A stretch of 64,000 nt of DNA from an uncultured Flavobacteriales bacterium. GTDB taxonomy: Bacteria; Bacteroidota; Bacteroidia; Flavobacteriales_D; Crocinitomicaceae. How positions within the stretch are numbered: position 1 is the first letter of the stretch; every line of letters begins with the position of its first letter. The position numbers and the translations under genes were made by a program. Shown piece after piece: positions 44,019-52,735 of the stretch. The stretch is taken from contig CALEIK010000015.1 in assembly GCA_937876195.1 (NCBI GenBank), forward strand, positions 62,001 to 126,000, given 5' to 3'. The notes beneath the pieces were generated by a model. The model did no database searches. It was given only the letters and a program-made list of their open reading frames with translations, and was not told the DNA's origin.

Positions 44019-45040
44019 TTCTTCTTGATTAGTTCAAAAAAATGGACTGTTCCGTTTTTCGTGGTGGCAATTAGCTGTGTATCGGTTGATGTCATTGAGA
44101 AATAAGACCCTTCTGCAAACGGTTTCCAGTCGACGCCGTTATTGGTTGAATAATCGATGCCATTCGTTCCGCAAGCGTAAAAAACGCCATTTGCAGCGTA
44201 GACACATGAACGATAACCACGCACTGTTTTCTTCGCATTGTACCAGCTTTCACCGCCATCACTGGTGTAAAAACAAGTGTTCATGTACAAGGTTGATGCG
44301 GCATAATCACCACCGACGATGACACCATGCTTATCATCGGAGAAGCACATGGAATACCCCCCAGAAGAAGGTCCAGGGTAATAGGGAAGAACAACTGCCC
44401 TCCAAGTTTTCCCATTGTCTGTGCTCTTGAAAAAGTTACTGACAGTTCCACCAGAAACGAATACGTAGGTATTTTTATTCAAAAGCTGAACATTCGTGCC
44501 GCTCGCTGCAAATCCTGCTTCTCCTTCCTTTGCTTTTACAGTTCCCTCACAGCGTGTCCAGGTTGCTCCACCGTCGTTCGTATGAAAGAGGTTGAATTGT
44601 CCATTGGTGGGATCACCCATCATAAAACCATGTTCATCTATAAAATCCATTCCGTCTAAAAAGACACCTTGCCACATCTCTGGAGCGATGATTTCATTGG
44701 CGCCGTCGAGTCCAACCCGTGCGATTTTACCGTTTTCACCGCTGTGCATGGCGAGAATGAAATCACCACTTTTTTCAACGTCGCGCAGCTCATTGATGGA
44801 TTTTAGCTTGAAAATTAGAATGTTACGTCCTGTTGTGAGGTTGTGACAATAAACAGATCCATCCGCATTGCTGACGAACAAACGTTCACCATCTAGTAAA
44901 ATGCCTCGCGCATAGGTAGACGATTTGGAATATTGTATGGTATCCGTTGCCACATGTTTGCCTTTCTGTTGGGCGAAAAGAGGAAGGGATAGTACTCCGA
45001 CCAAAAGGCTAATTCCCAAATTTCTGATTAAACTGTTCAC
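44015..45040 (-). CDS. Secreted YCF48/BNR-repeat beta-propeller protein
   Basis: 341 residues from a GTG start at 45040; no nearby ATG gives the signal peptide (MNSLIRNLG...PLFAQ). Asp-box-like repeats: DGGATWTR, DNGKTWRAV, DGGESWYNA and NNGVDWKPF. This fits the YCF48/sialidase-like propeller class, used in assembly of redox complexes in phototrophs and widely present in Bacteroidota with unknown role. Overlaps the upstream acyltransferase gene by 32 bp. Confidence 0.85.
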   Translation of the reverse strand: MNSLIRNLGISLLVGVLSLPLFAQQKGKHVATDTIQYSKSSTYARGILLDGERLFVSNADGSVYCHNLTTGRNILIFKLKSINELRDVEKSGDFILAMHSGENGKIARVGLDGANEIIAPEMWQGVFLDGMDFIDEHGFMMGDPTNGQFNLFHTNDGGATWTRCEGTVKAKEGEAGFAASGTNVQLLNKNTYVFVSGGTVSNFFKSTDNGKTWRAVVLPYYPGPSSGGYSMCFSDDKHGVIVGGDYAASTLYMNTCFYTSDGGESWYNAKKTVRGYRSCVYAANGVFYACGTNGIDYSTNNGVDWKPFAEGSYFSMTSTDTQLIATTKNGTVHFFELIKKK

Positions 45041-45929
45041 GTTGTTGTTGTTTTAATTCATCCAAATTCTTCGGTACTTCGCGTTTCCATCGTTTGTGTG
45101 ACCAGAGCCAATAAGCGGGCGCAGCTTTAATTTCATCTTCCAGCAGTTGCGTGTGTCTTTCGGTAATTTCGCCCCATTTCATCGTTTTGGGTGTTTCAGT
45201 AATCAATGTCAATTCCATGCTGTATTTTCCACGTTTCACTTTACGCAAGGCATAAAACACGACCGCGTAATCCAATTGGTGTGCCATGATTTCTGTCCCA
45301 AACAGCACAGCAGTATCTTGATTCAAAAACCTTGTCCAGTAGCTTTTTAATGAGTCACCAGGCGATTGATCAGAAAGGACAAGCACAGATTTACATTCAT
45401 CTTCCCGCGCTTTCAATTCCTGCTTGTAATTTTTTGAGTGAATGACCTTCATGCCAAATCGTGAACGGCGTTGATTCACTTTCTTGTCCCAGAATTTAGA
45501 CGTCATCGGCATGCCAATTCCCAATGCGCTGTGTTCAAAGAAAAGCGCTTGCGACAGAATGACCCATTCCCAATTGTTGTAATGCCCAGAAACGAGCAGA
45601 ACATTTTTTTTCTTGGTATACAAATCCTGCATTACATCAGGATTCACAACAGAAATTCGTTTGGTGAGTTCTTCTTTGGACATGCTCAATCCTTTGACGC
45701 TCTCTGCCAATAATTGTGTTAGGTGACGGTAAAATTGCCGTTTGATTCGTCTATGTTCGGTAGGAGATTTATCAGGAAAACTGCGTTGAATGTTTTGTTC
45801 GATGATGCTTTTGCGGTAGGGAATTACTGAAATGAGTAAGAGGTAGAAAAAGTCGGTAAAAACATACAAAACGCCCAAAGGCAAGTAGGAGAGAGGAATC
45901 ACGAAGATGTAGTAAGCAACTTTCCCCAT
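45009..45929 (-). CDS. LpxL/HtrB-like lysophospholipid/lipid A acyltransferase
   Basis: 306 residues. One N-terminal membrane segment, then the acyltransferase motif GHYNNWEW (HX4E) and the SDQSPGD segment. Adds an acyl chain to the lipid A precursor or a related lipid. It starts 1 bp after the rarA stop and overlaps the YCF48-like gene. Ends NQKFGN. Confidence 0.9.
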   Translation of the reverse strand: MGKVAYYIFVIPLSYLPLGVLYVFTDFFYLLLISVIPYRKSIIEQNIQRSFPDKSPTEHRRIKRQFYRHLTQLLAESVKGLSMSKEELTKRISVVNPDVMQDLYTKKKNVLLVSGHYNNWEWVILSQALFFEHSALGIGMPMTSKFWDKKVNQRRSRFGMKVIHSKNYKQELKAREDECKSVLVLSDQSPGDSLKSYWTRFLNQDTAVLFGTEIMAHQLDYAVVFYALRKVKRGKYSMELTLITETPKTMKWGEITERHTQLLEDEIKAAPAYWLWSHKRWKREVPKNLDELKQQQREQFNQKFGN

Positions 45930-45930
45930 G

Positions 45931-47211
45931 CTATTTCGTGTATTTTGTTCCCCACAAACGTTCGATGTTCGCTTCGATTTCTTTTTCTTTTGGACTGCTG
46001 CCGGCCTGAAAGAAGTTGGTTCCGTTGACTTCTTCTGGGAGAAAATCCTGTTGCGCGAAGTTCCCAGGGAAATCGTGCGAGTACAAGTATCCTTTTCCGT
46101 AACCTAAATCCTTCATCAATTTTGTCGGTGCGTTCCGCAAGGGGAGTGGTACGCCGAGATTCCCCGTTTCTTTCACCAATTGTTGTGCACGGTTAATTGC
46201 CATATACGCCGCATTTCCTTTCGGTGAAGCAGCGAGGTACAACGTACATTGTGCAAGTATAATCCGCGCTTCGGGCCATCCAACCGATTGAATCGCTTGA
46301 AATGTATTGTTTGCCATCAGCAATGCGTTTGGATTTGCCAGTCCGATATCTTCTGATGCGGAAATAATCAAACGTCGCGCGATGAATTTAGGATCTTCAC
46401 CACCTTCGACCATGCGTGCCAACCAATACACAGCTGCATTCGGGTCGCTTCCACGAATGGATTTGATAAACGCCGAAATGATGTCGTAATGCTGTTCTCC
46501 GTCTTTGTCGTACATCGCAATGGACTGCTGTGCGCTTTGCATCACCAATTCATCCGTGATTACGATCTTATCTGAATTAAATGTTCCGACAATGATTTCA
46601 AATATGTTCAATAATTTACGTGCATCACCACCAGAAATAGCGAGCAATGCATTCGTTTCCTTCAGTTCAATCTTTTTCTTTTTCAGTTGTACATCTTCTG
46701 CAATCGCTGAAGTGAGAATCTCTAGCAACGATTCCTTGGTGTGCTCCTTCAATGTGTAGACTTGACAGCGAGAGAGTAATGCCGAAATCACTTCAAACGA
46801 TGGATTTTCGGTTGTCGCACCAATCAGCGTGACAATTCCCTTTTCGACCGCGCCTAGCAATGAATCTTGTTGTGCTTTTGAAAAGCGATGGATCTCATCA
46901 ATGAAGAGCAATGTCCCAGATTGCTGAAACATTCCCGCCGTTTCGACTTTCTGAATCACTTCTCTGACATCCTTAACCCCCGAAGAAATCGCCGACAAGG
47001 TATGAAATGGACGTTTTAAATGATGTGCAATCAAATGTGCTAAGGTCGTTTTTCCAACACCCGGTGGACCCCAGAAAATCATCGAGGGAATCATTCCTGC
47101 ATCCAAATTCAAGCGCAATGAGGCTCCCTTCTTCAAAAGATGGTCTTGTCCCTTGTACTCATCAAGTGTTTTGGGGCGCATTCTCTCGGCTAATGGAGCA
47201 TTAATACTCAT
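45931..47211 (-). CDS. rarA: Replication-associated recombination ATPase RarA (MgsA)
   Basis: 426 residues. AAA+ ATPase with Walker A GPPGVGKTTL, Walker B LLFIDEIHRFSKAQQD, sensor 1 ATTENPSF and arginine finger ALLSRCQ, followed by the MgsA tetramerisation region. Acts at stalled replication forks with SSB. First gene of a six-gene minus-strand operon. Fold-back repeat C lies just upstream. Confidence 0.97.
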   Translation of the reverse strand: MSINAPLAERMRPKTLDEYKGQDHLLKKGASLRLNLDAGMIPSMIFWGPPGVGKTTLAHLIAHHLKRPFHTLSAISSGVKDVREVIQKVETAGMFQQSGTLLFIDEIHRFSKAQQDSLLGAVEKGIVTLIGATTENPSFEVISALLSRCQVYTLKEHTKESLLEILTSAIAEDVQLKKKKIELKETNALLAISGGDARKLLNIFEIIVGTFNSDKIVITDELVMQSAQQSIAMYDKDGEQHYDIISAFIKSIRGSDPNAAVYWLARMVEGGEDPKFIARRLIISASEDIGLANPNALLMANNTFQAIQSVGWPEARIILAQCTLYLAASPKGNAAYMAINRAQQLVKETGNLGVPLPLRNAPTKLMKDLGYGKGYLYSHDFPGNFAQQDFLPEEVNGTNFFQAGSSPKEKEIEANIERLWGTKYTK

Positions 47212-47257
47212 GCAATGAATTTCAATATTAAGTGAATGTAAAGATAGAAATTAATGG

Positions 47258-47350
47258 ATTATAAGACTATAAGACTAAAAGATTCAAGATGAAAGACCCG
47301 ATCTTTTGAAGTATTGAGTCCTACAGTCTTGGATCTTGTATTCTTGACTC
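47258..47350. repeat. Fold-back intergenic repeat, copy C
   Basis: AAGACT at 47271-47276 pairs with AGTCTT at 47325-47330; inside it AAAAGAT (47277-47283) pairs with ATCTTTT (47301-47307). Tandem ATAAGACTATAAGACT precedes it. Shares AAGACTAAAAGA with copy B and AAGACTnTAGGACT (inverted) with copy A. Shorter and more decayed than A and B. It fills the spacer between rarA and yqgE. Confidence 0.65.
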
Positions 47351-47354
47351 TAAA

Positions 47355-47933
47355 CTAATTATCCGATGGGTTTTTAGGAAATTTCGCCATGATCTTGAAT
47401 TTCCCGCCCATTTTCTCCATGATTTTCTTCCAGATATCCTTGCTTGAGGTGTCTAAAATGTATTTCTCGGGAATTTTATTGAGGATGACCCATGATTTTT
47501 CGTTGATTTCTTGCTGCAATTGATCTTGTGACCAGCCTGAGTAGCCAATAAAAAATCGAATTTTCTCTGCTTTTTTTGGTTGTTCTGTCAACAATGTTTT
47601 CACTGCTTCAAAGTCACCACCGATGTACAAACCATTCGCTGTTGGAATGCTGTTCGGAATTTCTTCACCAAGCGCGTGAATGTAAAAGAGGTTGGAGGTG
47701 TCAACCGGTCCACCTAAGCTAATTTTGGTGTTTATCGTAGGGAATCCATCAATGACCTCTGAAATTTGATTTGTGATGTACTTGTTGAGTACAAAGCCAT
47801 AACTCCCTTCTTCGGAGTGGTCGCATAAAAATATCACCGAACGCGAAAAGTAATCGTCATTCATGAATGGCTCAGAGATGAGAACACCTCCAGGGGTTAA
47901 GTCGTTGCTATTTTCGAAACTAAAATCAATCAA
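47355..47933 (-). CDS. YqgE/AlgH family protein
   Basis: 192 residues. LISEPFMNDDYFSRSVIFLCDH and GFVLNK (~18-50), then GGPVD and YIGGDFEAV, are the YqgE/AlgH (DUF179) signatures. Role still unsettled in the family. It appears to begin at a TTG (47933), 20 nt after the lptD stop; no ATG is available upstream and the next one is too deep in the conserved domain. Confidence 0.92.
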   Translation of the reverse strand: MIDFSFENSNDLTPGGVLISEPFMNDDYFSRSVIFLCDHSEEGSYGFVLNKYITNQISEVIDGFPTINTKISLGGPVDTSNLFYIHALGEEIPNSIPTANGLYIGGDFEAVKTLLTEQPKKAEKIRFFIGYSGWSQDQLQQEINEKSWVILNKIPEKYILDTSSKDIWKKIMEKMGGKFKIMAKFPKNPSDN

Positions 47934-47953
47934 ATCGTCTTCAAGATAATAAA

Positions 47954-50482
47954 TTATAAGAATATGGGTGGTTTTCTGATGTCAATTTTTGCGTCCTTGA
48001 ACAATTGGGAGGTGGAGCGGATACTGAACAGAAAACTCTTATTTCCGCCAATGGGTACCCAATTAAACGAAAGTGCCCAGCAGTGCATGTCTCTTGTCAA
48101 TGCAAATCGCGCGTTGGTTGCTCTCTTTTCTTTGAGGTCAAAACTTATGTTTCCAACCACTTTCCAGCGTTTGGTGAAGCTTAAATCACCGTCCAATACC
48201 AATGTTTGTACTTGTGTCCATCTGTCTGGATTGAACGTGCTGATATTTCGATTCGCGTTAATCGTGTAAACATGAGATAGCGTTGCTTTCCACGGAATAT
48301 CGAAATTCACAACCCGTTCTGGATACAGCATGAAATACTCGTAATCGGCATTCCAATTGGTCTCAATGTCCTGGATGGTGTTGGCTAATTTTTCGCGACT
48401 TTGCTTCGAAGTAATGGTCAACGTTGTTGAAAGCGAGTTGGTGATAAATCGCCCTAGCCGTCCATTTCCGTTGATGGCGTAATCACCCAATGTAGCACCC
48501 GTTGAATCGACCCAATTGTACGGAGAAAAGCTTGAACTAGCAACAAAGTTAAGCCATTGTACTGGACTGATACGGAGATTGATACGAATATCAGATAAAT
48601 TCATTGAGTCTTTTAGTAAATCGTACGATCCATTGAAGGAAAGTGCATCGATGATCCGCGTTTTTTTGAATCCAGTAATGGTGTCTTTGTCCGATTTTCG
48701 CTTCAATTCAAACGTATTGTTGAAACCAAATGTCAACAATGCTTGATCGTTCACAACGCCACTGGTGTATGCACTCCGTTCGAAAGGTGAATAGGTGACA
48801 GGAGCCATGTTCACGCCCACACTATCCGTGATTAACTTGTTCAATGCGGGAACATACGAAAAGCCAAATGAAGGTGTGAGAACATGTCTCAGAAGTGTTT
48901 GTCGCTTGCCAATGAATTTATAATAACTGTACAGTGCTGTGGTGACTTGCGCATTCATGGATAAGCTGTGTGCCATACCGAATTCACCAGTGGTGTCCGT
49001 AATCGTTGTGTTGTTGACCGCGTCGTACGACTTGCGCACTTGCTGGAAGTTCATCCGATTTCCATAGTTGACAGAAGGCGTTAATTTCCACGTATTTTTA
49101 AAGAATCCAGCAGTGGTTTGAAGGGTCATCGTTTGATTCATTCCATTCATGTACTGATTTCCGATTCCTGCAAAATCTCCTCGTGAAAGCAATGAATCGC
49201 CAAACTCAGATTTGTTGATGCCTTCAAAATTATAGCTGATCCCGATCCGCGAAATCACGTCTTTCATTGCGCCCGTTCCACTGACTACATTTTTAAAAGG
49301 GAAAAAACGTGTAACGTTGACGTTGACAGATGGACTTGTCAGCGATATGTTTTTAGACAACGAGTTTTGCCGCAACGAAATTTTCATTCCTGCAGTGATT
49401 GGCTTCCCAGGGAAATAGCGATTCAAGTTGATATCGGAATACAGCGTATTGTTGAAGTATTGCTCATTCAGAGGATCCAAATCATTTTTCGTGGTGTTGT
49501 CAGAGACAAAGTTAACGTTGGACGAGAAATTCCAGTAGGGACTTGCTTTCGTGTCTTGACGATGGTTCCATTGTATGTTTAGTTTATTCCTGTTCGTATT
49601 CGTCGGGAATCCAGAGCGAAATTGCTGAAACCCAAAATCCAAATCACCTCTAAATTTATACCGCTTCGCATATTCTGTGAGGTTGCGCAGTCCCCATGTT
49701 CCGCGACTGTACAAACTGCCGTAAATGGTGGTTTGAAGTCGATCGTTGAAAGGTATGTAATAACCCAAATCCTGCAGTCCAAATCCATATTGCGATGTTG
49801 GAACGATTTGAGGAAAAACAAACCCAGAAGTGCGATCTTCCGATTGAGGAATAACAATAAAAGGCAAGCCAAGTGGGGTAGGCACACCTTTGATCCAAAG
49901 ATTCATTGGTCCTGAAACAATGCGTTTTTCTGGGACCATGACGGCACGTGACAGTTGAAAGTGGTAATGAGGATCTGGTAGGTCACACGTCGTAAACCGT
50001 CCTCTCAAAAAGTGAATTTCTTCATTTGTGTGGCGCTTCGCGATTTCCATGTACAAATAATTCTCATCCTGTTTAATGGCTACCTCTTCAATATATCCTT
50101 TCTTGGTTTCAGTGTTGTAGCGAATGGCGGATGCGTTCATAACATCTTTTCCGTCAGAAAATTCGGGCAATTGCACACGGTTTGAATCTTCGTCATAACT
50201 GTAGCGGGCATAGACTTCGTTTTTTGCTAAATCAATGAGGATGTACCCAGCTTTCAACTTAATTTCACCATTATCGACTTTTGCTTCGTTGAAAAGATGC
50301 ACTTGTTGATTCTTCACATCCATGTAGATGGAATCCTTTGCACTGTAGATCACGGGTTGCTCAATAGCAGAATCGTCCATGTAAAGCGTGTCTACTTTTT
50401 GCCCATAGCTTTGAAGCGAAAGAAACATTATTAACAATGTCAAGGGCAAAACTAGATGTATGGTACACTTTTTGAACAACAA
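47954..50482 (-). CDS. lptD: LPS-assembly outer-membrane protein LptD
   Basis: 842 residues with a signal peptide (~1-28). The N-terminal OstA-like domain (~35-160, repeated YSAKDSIYMD...QVHLFNEAKV pattern) is followed by a long beta-barrel (~200-842) ending in an aromatic/hydrophobic strand. Inserts lipopolysaccharide in the outer leaflet. It seems to begin at one of two consecutive TTG codons (50482 or 50479); the next in-frame ATG would destroy the signal peptide. Divergent from the amidase gene. Confidence 0.9.
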   Translation of the reverse strand: MLFKKCTIHLVLPLTLLIMFLSLQSYGQKVDTLYMDDSAIEQPVIYSAKDSIYMDVKNQQVHLFNEAKVDNGEIKLKAGYILIDLAKNEVYARYSYDEDSNRVQLPEFSDGKDVMNASAIRYNTETKKGYIEEVAIKQDENYLYMEIAKRHTNEEIHFLRGRFTTCDLPDPHYHFQLSRAVMVPEKRIVSGPMNLWIKGVPTPLGLPFIVIPQSEDRTSGFVFPQIVPTSQYGFGLQDLGYYIPFNDRLQTTIYGSLYSRGTWGLRNLTEYAKRYKFRGDLDFGFQQFRSGFPTNTNRNKLNIQWNHRQDTKASPYWNFSSNVNFVSDNTTKNDLDPLNEQYFNNTLYSDINLNRYFPGKPITAGMKISLRQNSLSKNISLTSPSVNVNVTRFFPFKNVVSGTGAMKDVISRIGISYNFEGINKSEFGDSLLSRGDFAGIGNQYMNGMNQTMTLQTTAGFFKNTWKLTPSVNYGNRMNFQQVRKSYDAVNNTTITDTTGEFGMAHSLSMNAQVTTALYSYYKFIGKRQTLLRHVLTPSFGFSYVPALNKLITDSVGVNMAPVTYSPFERSAYTSGVVNDQALLTFGFNNTFELKRKSDKDTITGFKKTRIIDALSFNGSYDLLKDSMNLSDIRINLRISPVQWLNFVASSSFSPYNWVDSTGATLGDYAINGNGRLGRFITNSLSTTLTITSKQSREKLANTIQDIETNWNADYEYFMLYPERVVNFDIPWKATLSHVYTINANRNISTFNPDRWTQVQTLVLDGDLSFTKRWKVVGNISFDLKEKRATNARFALTRDMHCWALSFNWVPIGGNKSFLFSIRSTSQLFKDAKIDIRKPPIFL

Positions 50483-50521
50483 TTTCGTGTTATTTTTGTT
50501 TGTCTGACGCTTTTAACGAAG

Positions 50522-50529
50522 CAAAACTA
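50522..50529 (-). promoter_or_regulatory. -7 promoter element TAGTTTTG of lptD
   Basis: The minus strand reads TAGTTTTG, 39 nt before the proposed TTG start. It faces the amidase promoter 7 bp away, so the two divergent promoters must overlap in their -33 regions. Confidence 0.5.
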
Positions 50530-50536
50530 TTAAAAT

Positions 50537-50544
50537 TACGTTTG
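50537..50544 (+). promoter_or_regulatory. -7 promoter element TACGTTTG of the amidase operon
   Basis: TACGTTTG ends 5 nt before ATG 50550. Confidence 0.55.
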
Positions 50545-50549
50545 ATTCG

Positions 50550-51683
50550 ATGGAAAAAAAGAAGGAGCTCAACAGATTTTATGCCATTATTGCTATGATT
50601 CTGTTGATGGGTGTGCAATTTAGTTATGCACAACCCGATGAGAGTGGGTTTGCAGCAATAAAAACGGTCGTTATTGACGCTGGTCATGGTGGTAAAGACC
50701 CTGGGTGCCATGGTGCTTCGGCGCAAGAAAAGCATGTATGTTTATCGATGGCATTGATGTTAGGCGATATGATCAAGAAAAACTATCCAGATATCAAAGT
50801 GGTGTACACCCGTGACAAAGATGTTTTTGTCGAGCTGGGTGAGCGCGCAAAGATTGCCAATCAAAACAACGCGGATCTATTCATTTGTATTCACGCGAAT
50901 GCAGCAAGTCCGCAGGCGTATGGCACCGAGACATACGTGCTAGGTTTGCACCGAACTGAATCACAACAACAAGTGGCAGAAAGAGAGAACTCCATTATCC
51001 ACTTAGAGGATGACGGAGGAGCGAAGTACAAGGATTTTGATATGTCGCCCGATGCAATTATAGCGCGACAAATTCAATTAAGCGTGTTCCTTGACCAATC
51101 GATTAATTTTGCTTCTAAGTTGCAGTATGAATTTAAGACGATCGGTCGCCATGACAGAGGTGTGAAGCAAGCAGGATTCCTTGTGCTCTATAAAACCACG
51201 ATGCCCAGTGTGTTAATAGAAACTGGTTTTTTGACAAATCCAACGGAAGAGAAATTTTTAGCATCGCCTGAGACGCAGCGGGTTATGGCAAATTCAATGT
51301 TTACAGCCTTTAAGAAGTACAAAAATGAGCTGGAGGGCATTGAAGGGGAAACCGAAAAATCAACAAATGTTATCAACAATGTTGAAGACAAAAATACCAC
51401 CGATATCTCCAAAAGTGATCAAGTCATTTTTAGAGTTCAGATCGAAACATCAGAAAAGCGCGTGTCTCTGACTGACCCTAAATTCAAGGGGTATACGGTA
51501 AATGAATACCAGCAAGATGGCCTGTACAAATACACGATTGGGCAGTTTCCAAACAATTTCGATGAGGCGAATGCAATGAAAAATAAACTCCGTGAAAGCG
51601 GTTTTCAACATGCATTTGTTGTTGCATTCCTTCAAAATGAAAGGATTAATTTGCAAAAAGCTATTAAATTAGCAGAAAATTAA
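50550..51683 (+). CDS. N-acetylmuramoyl-L-alanine amidase (Amidase_3)
   Basis: 377 residues with a signal peptide (1-28). Zinc ligands His46 (IDAGHGG), Glu60 and His115 (ICIHANA), with catalytic Glu224 (VLIETGF). A ~45-residue insertion (~128-172) near the active site and a C-terminal SPOR-like domain (~300-377, FRVQIETSEKR) are typical of Bacteroidota. Cuts septal peptidoglycan. First gene of the amidase-mlaD-Hdr-like run. Confidence 0.95.
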   Translation: MEKKKELNRFYAIIAMILLMGVQFSYAQPDESGFAAIKTVVIDAGHGGKDPGCHGASAQEKHVCLSMALMLGDMIKKNYPDIKVVYTRDKDVFVELGERAKIANQNNADLFICIHANAASPQAYGTETYVLGLHRTESQQQVAERENSIIHLEDDGGAKYKDFDMSPDAIIARQIQLSVFLDQSINFASKLQYEFKTIGRHDRGVKQAGFLVLYKTTMPSVLIETGFLTNPTEEKFLASPETQRVMANSMFTAFKKYKNELEGIEGETEKSTNVINNVEDKNTTDISKSDQVIFRVQIETSEKRVSLTDPKFKGYTVNEYQQDGLYKYTIGQFPNNFDEANAMKNKLRESGFQHAFVVAFLQNERINLQKAIKLAEN

Positions 51684-51687
51684 TGTT

Positions 51688-52722
51688 TTGAAGATATCTA
51701 AAGAAATAATTACTGGTTTAATAACTGTTGCCGCAATAGCACTATTGGTGGCCGGGGTTAATTTTTTGAAAGGCAATAGTTTTTTAGGAGGAGATGAAGA
51801 GTACTACGCTTACTTTTCAAATTCTGGTCAGCTGGCACCATCGAGTCCAGTAACACTCAACGGCGTTGTAGTTGGGCGTGTCTTGAGTGTTGAGTTTACA
51901 CCAGGAAATCCACCTGATAAAGCGGTAAAAATTGTATTCAATATCCAAGAAGAGAAGGTGAAGATTCCAAAAGGATCTGTGGTGCAAATTGGTTCGTTGG
52001 ACTTGTTTAACAAAGGAATCTTGCTGCAATTCAATACTGATCTTTCCAAGGGATACCATAAATCTGGAGACGAATTGATTGGTTCTGTGGCCTTGGATAT
52101 GGTAACGCAAGTGAAAGACTATGCGGATCCCATCAGCCAAAAAGTTCAAGCCATGATGACTTCCATCGATAAAATGGTCAACAACGTTAGTGCCTTTTGG
52201 GATACCACAGCGACATCAGAACTTGAAGGTAGTTTAAAGGAAATAAAAATAGCGATCAAACGCTTCGGGAATGCTGCCGAGGAAATAGAATCAATGGTTG
52301 CTGATGAGCGTATAAAATTGAGTCGTATTCTTTCCAATGTCGAAGAAATCACCGCGAACTTGAAGAGAAGTAACGAGCAGGTAAAAGCGATTGTTGGTAA
52401 CGTAGAGAAGATTACTGATGACTTGGTGACAGCGGATTTCAAAGGGGTGATTAGCAATGCAAAAACAACGTTAGGATCCATCAATGATGTGCTGGATCAA
52501 GCGAAATCTGGAGAGGGTACTTTGGGTAAACTACTTGGAGATGAGCAACTTTACAATGAATTGGTTAAATCGAATCAAGAGCTTCAGAATTTGGTCAACG
52601 ATATTCAATTGCATCCAGAGCGTTACATTCACTTCTCAGTGATGGGGGCAAAAACAAAAGGCGTTCCATTGACTTCTAGCGAGGAAAAGAAACTTAGAAA
52701 TTTACTTGATTCCATCCCATAA
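51688..52722 (+). CDS. MlaD/MCE family lipid transport protein
   Basis: 344 residues beginning at TTG 51688 (reads MKISKEIITG, the usual family start), 4 bp after the amidase stop; no in-frame ATG fits. One N-terminal helix (~8-28), the MCE domain (~37-115, NSGQLAPSSPVTLNGVVVG) and a long helical, coiled-coil region (~130-330). Binds and moves phospholipids across the envelope. No permease or ATPase partner gene is adjacent. Confidence 0.92.
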   Translation: MKISKEIITGLITVAAIALLVAGVNFLKGNSFLGGDEEYYAYFSNSGQLAPSSPVTLNGVVVGRVLSVEFTPGNPPDKAVKIVFNIQEEKVKIPKGSVVQIGSLDLFNKGILLQFNTDLSKGYHKSGDELIGSVALDMVTQVKDYADPISQKVQAMMTSIDKMVNNVSAFWDTTATSELEGSLKEIKIAIKRFGNAAEEIESMVADERIKLSRILSNVEEITANLKRSNEQVKAIVGNVEKITDDLVTADFKGVISNAKTTLGSINDVLDQAKSGEGTLGKLLGDEQLYNELVKSNQELQNLVNDIQLHPERYIHFSVMGAKTKGVPLTSSEEKKLRNLLDSIP

Positions 52723-52735
52723 TTAAACGACTTAA

